From the NCBI GenBank assembly GCA_965262365.1, contig OZ253541.1:2728001-2792000 (forward strand): a DNA stretch of 64,000 nucleotides, in the 5' to 3' direction. The notes below the pieces were generated by a model. The model worked only from the letters and a program-made list of their open reading frames with translations, made no database searches and was not told the DNA's origin. This stretch comes from UBA6522 sp965262365. GTDB lineage: Bacteria > Pseudomonadota > Gammaproteobacteria > Steroidobacterales > Rariloculaceae. Numbering within the stretch: position 1 is the first letter of the stretch; every line of letters begins with the position of its first letter. This document shows positions 34,101 to 42,273 of the stretch, one piece after another. Position numbers and translations under genes: made by a program.

Positions 34101-34883
34101 ATGTTTGGATTGATCAGAGGCTGGCGCCGGCGGCGAATCCTGGCGCGTCGCTCGATTTCCGACGCGCTCTGGCAACAGACGATCGGCGACATTCCCGCGC
34201 TGTCGCGGCTCGGTGTGGCGGAGCTTCAGCGACTGCGCTCCCTGGCGTTGCTGTTTCTCCACGAGAAAAACCTGGAACCGGCCGGGGGATTGGCTCTCGA
34301 CGATGCGATGCGCGCGCGCATCGCCGCGCTGGCCTGTCGGCCCATCCTCGGTCTTGGGCTCGATTGCTACGACAACTTCAGATCCGTGATCGTCTATCCG
34401 GAAGAATTCCTGGTCCGGAACCGCGAGAGCATCGACGAGGCGGGCGTCGTACACACGCGGGACGAAATCCTGAGCGGCGAGGCATGGGAACAGGGACCCG
34501 TGATACTGGCCTGGCAGGATGTCGACGCGAGCGGCCGTGGTGACGGGTACGACGTGGTCGCTCACGAGTGCGCCCACAAGCTGGATCTTCTGGACGGTGA
34601 CATGAACGGGCGGCCACCGCTAAATCGCGGCATGCGAGCCGATGCGTGGGCCGAATCCTTTCAAGCCGCCTATGACGACCTGATCCGGCAGCTCGACCGC
34701 GGCGAAGAACCGTGGCTCGACCCCTATGCGGCCGAGGAGCCGGCGGAATTTTTCGCGGTGTGCGCCGAGATGTTTTTCGACGTCCCGGATGTTTTTCGCG
34801 CCGAATACCCGGCGCTCTACGCTCAGCTCGCCGCGTTCTTCAGGCAAGATCCGGCGCAACGGGCTGCGGCGACCCGGAGTTGA
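34101..34883 (+). CDS. mtfA: MtfA-type zinc peptidase (M90)
   Basis: 260 residues. MtfA in Escherichia coli is a zinc metallopeptidase that binds and inactivates the glucose repressor Mlc. The HExxH motif is HECAH at 155-159, within YDVVAHECAHKLDLLDGDMNG, and the third-ligand region is EEPAEFFAVCAEMFF. FLHEKNLEPAGGL and VIVYPEEFLV are typical of the family. No Mlc or PTS gene is in the window, so the regulatory partner is unknown. The gene stands alone, opposed to and inside what looks like a tRNA array (Lys on one side, Leu on the other). Confidence 0.93.
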   Translation: MFGLIRGWRRRRILARRSISDALWQQTIGDIPALSRLGVAELQRLRSLALLFLHEKNLEPAGGLALDDAMRARIAALACRPILGLGLDCYDNFRSVIVYPEEFLVRNRESIDEAGVVHTRDEILSGEAWEQGPVILAWQDVDASGRGDGYDVVAHECAHKLDLLDGDMNGRPPLNRGMRADAWAESFQAAYDDLIRQLDRGEEPWLDPYAAEEPAEFFAVCAEMFFDVPDVFRAEYPALYAQLAAFFRQDPAQRAAATRS

Positions 34884-34909
34884 CGAGATCCCCTTTTCCA
34901 TGAAGGAGT

Positions 34910-34986
34910 TGGTGGGCCGTGTAGGAATCGAACCTACAACCAATGGATTAAGAGTCCACTGCTCTGCCTGATTGAGCTAACGGCCC
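34910..34986 (-). tRNA. tRNA-Lys (CTT)
   Basis: 77 bases with encoded CCA. Acceptor GGGCCGT pairs with ACGGCCC; anticodon stem GTGGA/TCCAT encloses CTCTTAA, anticodon CTT, which reads AAG. Last of the Pro-Arg-His-Lys array in transcription order. Confidence 0.95.
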
Positions 34987-35024
34987 GTGACGCAATCATC
35001 CGGGATCGGATGGATTGGACAATT

Positions 35025-35101
35025 TGGGGTGGACGATGGGACTCGAACCCACGACGACCGGAACCACAATCCGGGGCTCTACCAACTGAGCTACGCCCAC
35101 C
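35025..35101 (-). tRNA. tRNA-His (GTG)
   Basis: 77 bases with encoded CCA and the extra 5' G (position -1, base 35101) opposite C73 that marks tRNA-His. Anticodon stem CCGGA/TCCGG encloses TTGTGGT, anticodon GTG. Confidence 0.97.
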
Positions 35102-35138
35102 ATTGCTTCATTATAAACCTGATCATTCGGTTGGAATA

Positions 35139-35215
35139 TGGCGCGCCCGGCAGGACTCGAACCTGCAACCCCCGGCTTAGAAGGCCGGTGCTCTATCCGG
35201 TTGAGCTACAGGCGC
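35139..35215 (-). tRNA. tRNA-Arg (TCT)
   Basis: 77 bases with encoded CCA. Acceptor GCGCCTG pairs with CGGGCGC (one G-T pair); anticodon stem CCGGC/GCCGG encloses CTTCTAA, anticodon TCT, reading AGA/AGG. Confidence 0.96.
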
Positions 35216-35255
35216 CAGGGAATTACCGAATGCCTCCTCTGAAACTCATGGAAAT

Positions 35256-35332
35256 TGGTCGGGGCAGACGGATTCGAACCGCCGACCTCCTGCTCCCAAA
35301 GCAGATGCGCTACCAGACTGCGCCATGCCCCG
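35256..35332 (-). tRNA. tRNA-Pro (TGG)
   Basis: 77 bases with encoded CCA. Acceptor CGGGGCA pairs with TGCCCCG; the anticodon loop TTTGGGA gives TGG. First of the array. Its promoter should lie in 35333-35500 but no strong hexamer pair is visible. Confidence 0.97.
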
Positions 35333-35512
35333 AAGTGCTGGCTCGACATCTTAATGGGCCGCTCCTGCGATTGCATCTTCGTTGGCGGCGGCCCTGATCC
35401 CTTGCCGCAGCGATGGCTCGACAACACTGTAATATTCCAGCTTGGCTTCCCATCGAAATTCCTCTCCCCGGCCATGCCTGGCCGCGCACCGGTACAACCA
35501 AGGAGCAACCCG

Positions 35513-36151
35513 TTGAGACTCTATACCTACTTCCTCAGTTCCGCCTCCTACCGCGTTCGAATTGCGCTGAACCTCAAGGGACTCGACTACGAACCCCGCA
35601 CGCTGCACCTGCGGCACAAGGACCACCGCTCGGCGGAGTACCTGGCACTGAACCCCCAGGGACTGCTGCCGGCGCTGGAACACGACGGCCGGGTCATCCC
35701 GCAATCCCTCGCCATCATCGAATATCTGGAGGAAATCCACCCGGAGCCGGCTCTCCTGCCCGCGGCGGCGTCCGATCGCGCACTGGTACGCTCCATGGCA
35801 CAGTCCATCGCCTGTGACATCCACCCGCTATGCAACCTGCGCGTGCTCATGCACCTGCGCAGAGAATTCGGGCAGGACGACGACGGGGTCGGGCGCTGGT
35901 ACCGCGGCTGGGTCGAGACGGGCTTCGACGGCCTGGAGCAGATGGTCGCAACACACAGCGGCGACGGCCTGCACTGCTTTGGAAAAGCGATTTCCCTCGC
36001 CGATGTCTGCCTGGTCCCCCAGATGTACAACGCCAGGCGGTTCAAGTGCGACCTCGCGCGCTTCCCGACGCTGACGGCCATCACCTCGTACCTGGAACAG
36101 AACGCGGCCTTCGCCGACGCCCGTCCGGAAGCCCAGCCGGACTCGCGGTAA
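35513..36151 (+). CDS. maiA: Maleylacetoacetate / maleylpyruvate isomerase (zeta-class GST)
   Basis: 212 residues from a TTG at 35513 with AAGGAG (35500-35505) 7 bases upstream; the frame upstream runs through tRNA-Pro and is not coding. The glutathione-binding motif is SSASYRVRIALNLKG where family members usually have SSCSxRVR, so the first Cys is Ala. LNPQGLLPALEHDG, PQSLAIIEYLEE and ISLADVCLVPQMYNARRF are typical. It isomerises maleyl-acetoacetate (tyrosine route) or maleylpyruvate (gentisate route) to the fumaryl form. A fumarylpyruvate/FAH-type hydrolase gene 1.3 kb downstream would take the next step. Confidence 0.88.
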   Translation: MRLYTYFLSSASYRVRIALNLKGLDYEPRTLHLRHKDHRSAEYLALNPQGLLPALEHDGRVIPQSLAIIEYLEEIHPEPALLPAAASDRALVRSMAQSIACDIHPLCNLRVLMHLRREFGQDDDGVGRWYRGWVETGFDGLEQMVATHSGDGLHCFGKAISLADVCLVPQMYNARRFKCDLARFPTLTAITSYLEQNAAFADARPEAQPDSR

Positions 36152-36322
36152 GCCACGAACCCACCCGGATGCACAGTCGTCAAACTATTGTGCCATGCAC
36201 TCAAACCCCTTCGGTCGGGGGCGTCGCTGCCTATGCTTTGCTCTGGAAATCCAGTCTCCATTAACGCACAATCCGGTGCTCGGAAACCAAACACCGTCAA
36301 TTCTGGACGACGGAGAAAAGGA

Positions 36323-37029
36323 ATGGAAACAACGGCTTCTCGTCAACGATTCCTGCAGCCGCGAGTAACGAACGGCGTGCTCGTGGCAGCCGCGGTGCTG
36401 CTGTTGCCCGCGGCCGCGGCGGCTCAGGACGAGTTGCCACCCGGTCTGCCTTCCGGACCGCCGCCGGCGCCGAATCTCACCGGGCGCTACGCTCCCCTGA
36501 CCAGCGCACCGAACGGTGCCAACTGTCCCTTCATCGTGGCGGACCTCATGCTCACCGCGGTCGGCCAGAAGATGTGGGACGGCTACGAGGAAGTCATCGG
36601 ACCCAAGTTCGACTGTGCCCAGGCGACGCCTCCTGGCAGGGTCATTCCATCGGCTGGTACGAAGACGACACACTGGTGGTGGTGACCGATCGCTACCAGT
36701 ACGACCCGCACGGTATAGAGGATTTCGGCGGTATCCCCTCCTCCACCCTCAAACGCGTGACCGAGCGGTACCGCCGCGAAGGCGGCCGGCTGCACCTGCA
36801 GGCCCTGACCGAGGACCCGCTGAACCTGGCGGAGCCCATCTACTTCGAATTCGAATACCTGGCGGGACCGGAGCCGCTGATCCTGCCTTACCGTTGTGAA
36901 CTGGATCAGGCGCGCTTTGCGACCCAGTATGCCGATCCCGAGAAGGGCACGAACCTGGCGGACTTCGGCGGCCGGGATCCCGATCTTGTGCCCCTCGGCG
37001 TACGTGAACTACAGCAACGAGGCGAATAG
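36323..37029 (+). pseudogene. Exported protein gene with frameshift and internal deletion
   Basis: The first part (36323-36685) has an AAAAGGA site and a signal peptide ending LLLPAAAAAQ, then a mature start PNLTGRYAPL. It runs into nonsense (PSAGTKTTHWWW) and stops. The rest is in another frame from about 36630: SWQGHSIGWYEDDTLVVVTDRYQYD, GIPSSTLKRVTERYRREGGRL, and so on to 37029. In proteins of this type that sit beside DUF6152 genes, I recall roughly 80 residues between these two parts, so a deletion plus frameshift is likely. Function of the intact family is unknown. A sequencing error could explain the frameshift but not the missing middle. Confidence 0.7.
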
Positions 37030-37052
37030 TAAACCCGATGAGAAGAGATCGA

Positions 37053-37445
37053 ATGATGAGAAGGACAAGTCGCTGTCTTGCGTTGGTCTGCGCGGGCATG
37101 TTGCTGCCGGCGGTCGGGTTCTCCCATCACGCCCAGGCGCCGTTTTTCGACCAGAGCCGGGAGGTGGAAATCGAGGGCGTGGTGACCCGATTCGATTTTC
37201 GCAATCCCCATCCCGTGCTCTATGTGGATGTCACCAACGAAACCGGTGAAGTGAAAAAATGGGAGCTCCAATTCGGCAATGCCACGGGCCTGCGGCGGCG
37301 CGGCTGGCACAGGGACATCATCCAGCCCGGCGAGCGGGTCTCCGCCCGCGGGCATCCATCGTGGAACCCGGAAACCCACGGCATACAGGGCGCCCGAGTC
37401 CTCAAGGAGGACGGCAGCGTCCTCGGCGCGCCCATCCAGGACTGA
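37053..37445 (+). CDS. DUF6152 exported protein (copy 2)
   Basis: 130 residues from the ATG at 37053 (37056 equally possible). The signal peptide RCLALVCAGMLLPAVGFS precedes a mature start HHAQAPFFDQSREVEIEG. The pattern VEIEGVVTRFDFRNPHPVLYVDV, WELQFGNATGLRRRGW and ARGHPSWNPETHGIQGARV parallels copy 1 at 6098, including the HH start and N/S-PH motif. It is intact although the gene before it is broken. The fumarylpyruvate-type hydrolase gene starts 46 bases downstream, so they may share a transcript. Confidence 0.82.
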   Translation: MMRRTSRCLALVCAGMLLPAVGFSHHAQAPFFDQSREVEIEGVVTRFDFRNPHPVLYVDVTNETGEVKKWELQFGNATGLRRRGWHRDIIQPGERVSARGHPSWNPETHGIQGARVLKEDGSVLGAPIQD

Positions 37446-37491
37446 GCTCGGACCGAGCCCCGGCAGCAGCCGAGGGGCCCCAGGAGAATTC

Positions 37492-38181
37492 ATGTCCACG
37501 AACTACGTATTCGATACCTCCGTCCCGTCGGTCGCCATCGCCGGCAGCACGGACCGCTTCCCGGTACACCGCATTTACTGCGTCGGGCGCAACTACGCCG
37601 CGCATACGCGGGAGATGGGTTTCAACCCGGACCGCGAACCGCCGTTCTTCTTCGCCAAGCCCGCCGACGCCGTGGTGGCAGGCGGCAGCGATGTGCCCTA
37701 CCCGCCTGCAACCGGAAACCTGCACTACGAGATGGAACTCGTGGTTGCCATCGGTACGGCCGGAGCGGATATCCGCGCGGCCGACGCTCTCGATCACATC
37801 TGGGGTTATGGCGCCGGCATCGACCTGACACGCCGCGACCTGCAGATCGGTTCCCGGAACAAGGGCCGGCCGTGGGATACGGGCAAGGGATTCGACCACT
37901 CGGCGCCCATCGGCGAACTTCGTTCGGCCGGCGAGATCGGCCATCCCGACACCGGCCGCATCTGGCTGGACGTGAACGGCGAGCGCCGCCAGGACTCGGA
38001 TATCTCGCAACTCATCTGGAATGTCCCGGAAATCATCGAGCACCTTTCGGGGCTCTATCGCCTGCAACCCGGCGACCTGATCTACACGGGCACCCCCGCG
38101 GGGGTGGGACCGATCGTGCGGGGCGACGTCATCGAGGGCGGCGTCGACGGCGTCGGCAGTCTCTCCATCCGGATTGTCTAA
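37492..38181 (+). CDS. Fumarylacetoacetate hydrolase family protein, probable fumarylpyruvate hydrolase
   Basis: 229 residues; ATG at 37492 follows AGGAG by 6 bases. Metal ligands E80 and E82 (HYEMELVVAIG) and D111 (GAGIDLTRRD) are in place. RIYCVGRNYAAHTREMGF and PFFFAKPADAVV are typical of small FAH proteins like NagK, which hydrolyse fumarylpyruvate to fumarate and pyruvate. LIYTGTPAGVGPIVRGD closes the fold. With the isomerase at 35513 this would make the last two steps of a gentisate-like or homogentisate-like pathway; no ring-cleaving dioxygenase is present in the window. Confidence 0.9.
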   Translation: MSTNYVFDTSVPSVAIAGSTDRFPVHRIYCVGRNYAAHTREMGFNPDREPPFFFAKPADAVVAGGSDVPYPPATGNLHYEMELVVAIGTAGADIRAADALDHIWGYGAGIDLTRRDLQIGSRNKGRPWDTGKGFDHSAPIGELRSAGEIGHPDTGRIWLDVNGERRQDSDISQLIWNVPEIIEHLSGLYRLQPGDLIYTGTPAGVGPIVRGDVIEGGVDGVGSLSIRIV

Positions 38182-38330
38182 CGCGCGGCGCAGGGCGTCG
38201 GATTCCAGCGGGAGTCGTCGGCTTCCTTCTTGAACTGGCGGCTTGTGACAAAGGGCTGGGTGAGGTACTGCGGGTCCTGGACCTCAGTGATGACGATCAG
38301 CCAGGTGGCCGGGTCACGATCAGCGATCCC
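38178..38330 (-). pseudogene. Remnant: C-terminal tail of an unnamed protein
   Basis: An open tail of about 50 codons, DPATWLIVITEVQDPQYLTQ then PFVTSRQFKKEADDSRWNPTP, ending at a TAG overlapping the stop of the convergent hydrolase. The composition reads like a real protein end, not random frame, and I recall similar tails in exported proteins of catabolic clusters. No start or N-terminal part survives; the neighbouring chimeric frame is fused at its 5' side. Confidence 0.4.
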
Positions 38331-38835
38331 CGGCCGCGTTTTCGCTGAGACTCCGGTAAACCGCCTCGACGAACATTTCCGAGGTCCAGCGCCCTCCCTC
38401 GTCGGCAAATCTCAAATCGTAGGCGCGCGTCGGCCGGGCGGCCTGGATTTCATCCAGCGACATGCCACGTTCGATCGTTTTAGCGACACGTTCTCGTATA
38501 ATCGTGACAATATCGCGGTAGTAGCCCACATCAGCCGAATCGCTGAGACGGCCGTAGGCGGGCACGATCATGGTGCCGCCTTCGGTGCGAAATTCCGGAA
38601 TCGCCAGATCCAGGACGTAGTTGAGCGCATCCAGGACGCCGTCAATGGAACCACCGCTCTCCAGGTCGATCAAGGGATAACTGGTCTGGGAGAAGATGTC
38701 GCCGGGTCGAGCCGTCGTGTACTGGATGGCGCCCCCGTTGGTATTGCGCCCGAAGAGCGTGCCCTGGGGCCCGCGCATCACCTCGACGCGTTCCAGTTCG
38801 ACGATACGGTGCTGGTAGAGCCCCGCAGTGCGCAC
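38320..38835 (-). pseudogene. Chimeric remnant: TonB-receptor plug piece fused to metallo-beta-lactamase-fold tail
   Basis: One open frame joins two unrelated pieces. First LYQHRIVELERVEVMRGPQG and TLFGRNTNGGAIQYTTARPG, the plug-domain hallmark of TonB-dependent receptors, about 45 residues. Then SYPLIDLESGGSIDGVLDAL, EGGTMIVPAYGRLSDSADV, YYRDIVTIIRERVAKTIERG and FVEAVYRSLS, the C-terminal third of an MBL-fold hydrolase. Neither domain is complete: the plug lacks its signal, N-terminus and barrel, and the hydrolase lacks its HxHxDH metal site. The best reading is a deletion that fused the two genes. Confidence 0.75.
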
Positions 38836-38841
38836 GCAGAC

Positions 38842-39003
38842 TCAGCGCTCGTCGTGCAGTTGTTGCGCCTGTTCAAGCAGCCTGGTCAAGAGCCGGTCCA
38901 GCTCGTCCCGGTCTCCGCTGCCGAGACCGTCCACCAACCGGTCCTCATAGCGCAGAGCCAGGGGCGTCATCTTTCGGGTCACATGCGGACTTGTGGGCTT
39001 GTT
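38842..39003 (-). pseudogene. Remnant: probable MarR-family regulator C-terminus
   Basis: A 53-codon open stretch ends in TGA at 38842, containing TRKMTPLALRYEDRLVDGL and RDELDRLLTRLLEQAQQL. This looks like the end of a MarR regulator: the strand after the wing (R-x-x-TP) followed by the C-terminal dimerisation helix. The frame is closed upstream by a stop at 39004, so the DNA-binding domain is missing. It lies directly upstream of the TonB-receptor piece, as expected for a lost regulator of that locus. Confidence 0.4.
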
Positions 39004-39320
39004 TCATTGAGAAACGCCTCGTTCCGGGAGAATCCCTTCAACACCGGACAAATGATGCGGTCGGCGGGCGCAGTCGATATCCGTTATAACCAAGGGGACT
39101 GTCCACAAAGCATACCACCCCCGCAAACGGCGATTGACTCATCAACCAACTTGAGAATTTGAGACAACCCCGTACCATGACGCGCTTCCGATGACGGTGG
39201 CGACCCTGATGATCAATACCGTATACGCCGCAGAATTGCGCTCGGGTTCCTGATCGGCGCCACTATCGACGCTGCGCGCATCGGTTATCATTCGCAAACC
39301 AATTTATCGAAGGTGCGGCC
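39004..39320. other. Gene-free stretch before the cyclophilin gene
   Basis: 317 bases between the MarR-like remnant and the cyclophilin ATG. I see no coding frame with family likeness and no RNA gene. It should hold the cyclophilin promoter; TTATCATT near 39284-39291 is a possible -10 region but without a clear -35 partner. Confidence 0.4.
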
Positions 39321-39905
39321 ATGAAATTACTTGCAGTGTTGTTCGGCACCGCGCTGACCGTGGGACTCGCCTTCGCACAGGAGGAACCGGCGGAGGTGAT
39401 CTCAACGGACCCGAGGGTCAATGTCGTGACCAACGCCGGCAGCTTCGTGATCGAACTCGACGTCGACCGGGCTCCGCTCACGGTCGAAAACTTCCTGTCC
39501 TATGCGCGTGAAGGCCACTACGAAGGCACCGTATTCCACCGGGTCATCCAGGGTTTCGTGGCCCAGACAGGCGGATACACCGGCGACTTTCAACTGAAGG
39601 CGGCAGAGCGGATGGTTGTCAATGAGTCCGGCAACGGCCTCAGCAATCTCAGGGGCACGGTTGGTCTGGCACGCACTTCAGACCCCCACTCGGGCAATGC
39701 ACAGTTCTACGTCAATCTGGCCGATAACCTGGACCTGAATCCGCGGCCGACCCGCTGGGGGTATACGGTGTTCGGCACGGTGGTCGGGGGCATGGAAGTC
39801 GTCGATGAGATCGGCCACGTACCCACCGGCGCCAACGGGCAGTTCGAGCGCAACGTTCCGGCGCAGAACATCGTCATCGAACGCGTCGAGGTGATCGGCG
39901 AATAA
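39321..39905 (+). CDS. ppiA: Exported cyclophilin-type peptidyl-prolyl isomerase
   Basis: 194 residues; ATG at 39321 after AAGGTG. MKLLAVLFGTALTVGLAFAQ is a signal peptide, so the enzyme works in the periplasm. The cyclophilin core is complete: VIELDVDRAPLTVENFLSYA, GTVFHRVIQGFVAQTGGY, the NESGNGLSNLRGTVGLART loop, HSGNAQFYVNLADN and YTVFGTVVGGMEVVDEI. It speeds proline isomerisation in exported proteins. lpxH follows 45 bases downstream, a pairing common for cyclophilin genes in gammaproteobacteria. Confidence 0.93.
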   Translation: MKLLAVLFGTALTVGLAFAQEEPAEVISTDPRVNVVTNAGSFVIELDVDRAPLTVENFLSYAREGHYEGTVFHRVIQGFVAQTGGYTGDFQLKAAERMVVNESGNGLSNLRGTVGLARTSDPHSGNAQFYVNLADNLDLNPRPTRWGYTVFGTVVGGMEVVDEIGHVPTGANGQFERNVPAQNIVIERVEVIGE

Positions 39906-39950
39906 CCCCGGGAACACCGCGTAGTTGACGCGCGGGCACCGGAATCCCGG

Positions 39951-40673
39951 ATGAATACCCTTTTTGTCTCCGACCTGCACCTTGACGCGGACCGTCCGGC
40001 CGGCATTGCCCGGTTTGTTCGCTTCATGGAGCAGGAAACGCCCAGCACCGAGGCGCTCTACATTCTCGGAGACCTCTTCGAAGCCTGGATCGGCGATGAC
40101 GCCACAGACGCGGAGTACAAGCCCGTCATTGACGCTCTCGCCGACCTGAAACGCCGGGATGTGCCCTGCTACTTCATGCACGGCAACCGGGACTTTCTGA
40201 TCGGGAAGCGATTCGCCGCGGCCACCGGCTGCCGTCTGCTGGGCGATTACGAAGTCGTCGAGGTCGCCGGCGAACGCGTGCTGCTCACCCACGGCGATCT
40301 GCTGTGCACCGACGACAAGCCCTACATGGCGCTGCGCGCCGTCGTCAGGGAGCCTGCCTGGCAGCGCGACTTCCTGGCGAAACCAATCGATGAACGGCGA
40401 GCTTTCGCAGACGACCTGCGCGACAAGAGCCGAGCGGCCATTGCCGAAAAACCTCCCGAGATCATGGACGTCAACCAGCAGACGGTCGAGTCGGTGATGC
40501 GCGATTACGGCATCAATCTCCTGCTGCACGGCCATACCCACCGTCCCGGAATCCACCGATTCGTCATCGACGGGTCAAGCGCGACGCGAATCGTGCTTGG
40601 CGCCTGGTATGAACAGGGAAGCGCCGTCCGCTGGAATACCGACGGGTTTCGCCTGGAAACGCTGGCAATCTAG
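39951..40673 (+). CDS. lpxH: UDP-2,3-diacylglucosamine diphosphatase LpxH
   Basis: 240 residues. Fourth step of lipid A synthesis: releases UMP to give lipid X. Manganese-binding phosphoesterase motifs appear in order: FVSDLHLD (D8, H10), YILGDLFEAWIGDD, MHGNRDFLIG, LLTHGDLLCTDD and LLHGHTHRPG. AYDRRKSR-like FADDLRDKSRAAIA and VMRDYG are typical of LpxH rather than of LpxI or LpxG. Works at the inner face of the inner membrane. Confidence 0.96.
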   Translation: MNTLFVSDLHLDADRPAGIARFVRFMEQETPSTEALYILGDLFEAWIGDDATDAEYKPVIDALADLKRRDVPCYFMHGNRDFLIGKRFAAATGCRLLGDYEVVEVAGERVLLTHGDLLCTDDKPYMALRAVVREPAWQRDFLAKPIDERRAFADDLRDKSRAAIAEKPPEIMDVNQQTVESVMRDYGINLLLHGHTHRPGIHRFVIDGSSATRIVLGAWYEQGSAVRWNTDGFRLETLAI

Positions 40674-40726
40674 CTGCCGGCCGCCAAACCGCAGCGGCGC
40701 TCAAGACATTCGATAGGACAGATGTA

Positions 40727-42268
40727 CTACAGCCCGCTGGCGACCTGCATGGCATCGCCGTCGGCGCTGTACCCGGCTTCGTCGCGCGACACCCGGGCGT
40801 CGCGCTTGGCCTTGGCCCGGTCGGAACGCGCGACCTGCAGGCGCTCCAGGTAGTCGAGGCTGACATCGCCGGTGACGTATTCCCCCGAGAAACACGAGGT
40901 ATCGAAGGCATCGACGTCCGCGTGCTCGTGATCGACGGCCTGCTCCAGGTCATCGAGGTCCTGGTAGATGAGCCAGTCGGCGCCGATGATCTCCTGGACC
41001 TCCTCGACCGTACGGCCGTAGGCGACCAGTTCATTCGACGCCGGCATGTCGATCCCGTAGACGTTGGGATGACGAACAGGCGGCGCGGCAGAGGCGAAGT
41101 ACACGTTTTTCGCCCCCACCTCCCGGGCCAGCTCGATGATCTGCTGGGATGTGGTGCCGCGGACGATCGAGTCATCTACCAGCAGCACGTTCTTGCCCCT
41201 GAACTCCAGGTCGATGGCATTGAGCTTGCGTCGCACGGATGCGCGCCGCTCAGCCGCGCCGGGCATGATGAAGGTCCGCCCGATATAGCGGTTCTTGATG
41301 AAGCCTTCGCGGTACTTGACGCCGATTTCATGGGCAACCTGAACGGCGGCGGTGCGTGAGGTATCGGGTACCGGGATGACCACGTCGATGCCGTGATCCG
41401 GGCGCAGCCTGAGAATCTTGGCCGCCAGTTTCTCGCCCATTCGCAGACGCGCCTTGTAGACCGACAGATTGTCGATGATCGAGTCCGGCCGGGCAAAGTA
41501 CACGAACTCGAATATGCAGGGCGTATAGGGTTTGTCGCCTGTGTACTCGCGGCTGTGGAGACGGCCGGTCTTGTCGATGAAGACGCCCTCGCCGGGGCGT
41601 ATGTCGCGGCCCGCGTCGAACCCCAGTGCATCCAGTGCGACGCTCTCGGAAGCGACCATCCGTTCCATGCCCGTGAACGTCCGGCGCGTGCCCAGAGCCA
41701 GCGGGCGAATGCCGTGGGGGTCGCGGAATGCCACGATCCCGTAGTTGATGATCATGGCCACGACCGCGTAGGCGCCCGAACAGCGCCGGTGCACGGCCTC
41801 CACGGCACTCAGAATCGCGTCGGGCGTCAACTTGTCCAGGCCCAGCCGGCCCAGTTCATGGGCGAATACGTTCAGCAGGACTTCCGTATCCGAGTTGGTA
41901 TTCAAATGCCGGCGATCGTGAGCGACGATCAGCCGCGTGAGCTCGTCGGCGTTGACCAGATTGCCGTTGTGAGCCAGGGCAATTCCGTAGGGCGAATTGA
42001 CGTAAAACGGCTGCGCCTCGGCCATGCTCGCCGAACCCGCCGTGGGATACCGGACATGCCCGAGTCCGATATTGCCTCTCAGCCGCATCATGTGGTGCTC
42101 CTGGAAGACATCGCGGACCAGGCCGGTGCTCTTGCGCAGGTGCAATTGACCGCTTTCCTCGGTCATGATGCCCGCGGCGTCCTGCCCCCGGTGCTGGAGA
42201 TTGGTCAGGGCATCGTAGATCGCCTGATTGACAGGGCCCTGGCTGACGATTCCAACGATTCCGCACAT
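40727..42268 (-). CDS. purF: Amidophosphoribosyltransferase
   Basis: 513 residues. First committed step of purine synthesis (PRPP + glutamine to phosphoribosylamine). The ATG at 42268 places the nucleophilic cysteine at position 2 (MCGIVGIV), the form with no propeptide found in proteobacteria. NLQHRGQDAAGI, GLGHVRYPTAG and LAHNGNLVN make the glutaminase site; VLLVDDSIVRGTTS is the PRPP loop. It starts 5 bases after cvpA, completing accD-folC-dedD-cvpA-purF. Confidence 0.98.
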   Translation of the reverse strand: MCGIVGIVSQGPVNQAIYDALTNLQHRGQDAAGIMTEESGQLHLRKSTGLVRDVFQEHHMMRLRGNIGLGHVRYPTAGSASMAEAQPFYVNSPYGIALAHNGNLVNADELTRLIVAHDRRHLNTNSDTEVLLNVFAHELGRLGLDKLTPDAILSAVEAVHRRCSGAYAVVAMIINYGIVAFRDPHGIRPLALGTRRTFTGMERMVASESVALDALGFDAGRDIRPGEGVFIDKTGRLHSREYTGDKPYTPCIFEFVYFARPDSIIDNLSVYKARLRMGEKLAAKILRLRPDHGIDVVIPVPDTSRTAAVQVAHEIGVKYREGFIKNRYIGRTFIMPGAAERRASVRRKLNAIDLEFRGKNVLLVDDSIVRGTTSQQIIELAREVGAKNVYFASAAPPVRHPNVYGIDMPASNELVAYGRTVEEVQEIIGADWLIYQDLDDLEQAVDHEHADVDAFDTSCFSGEYVTGDVSLDYLERLQVARSDRAKAKRDARVSRDEAGYSADGDAMQVASGL

Positions 42269-42273
42269 GTCCG

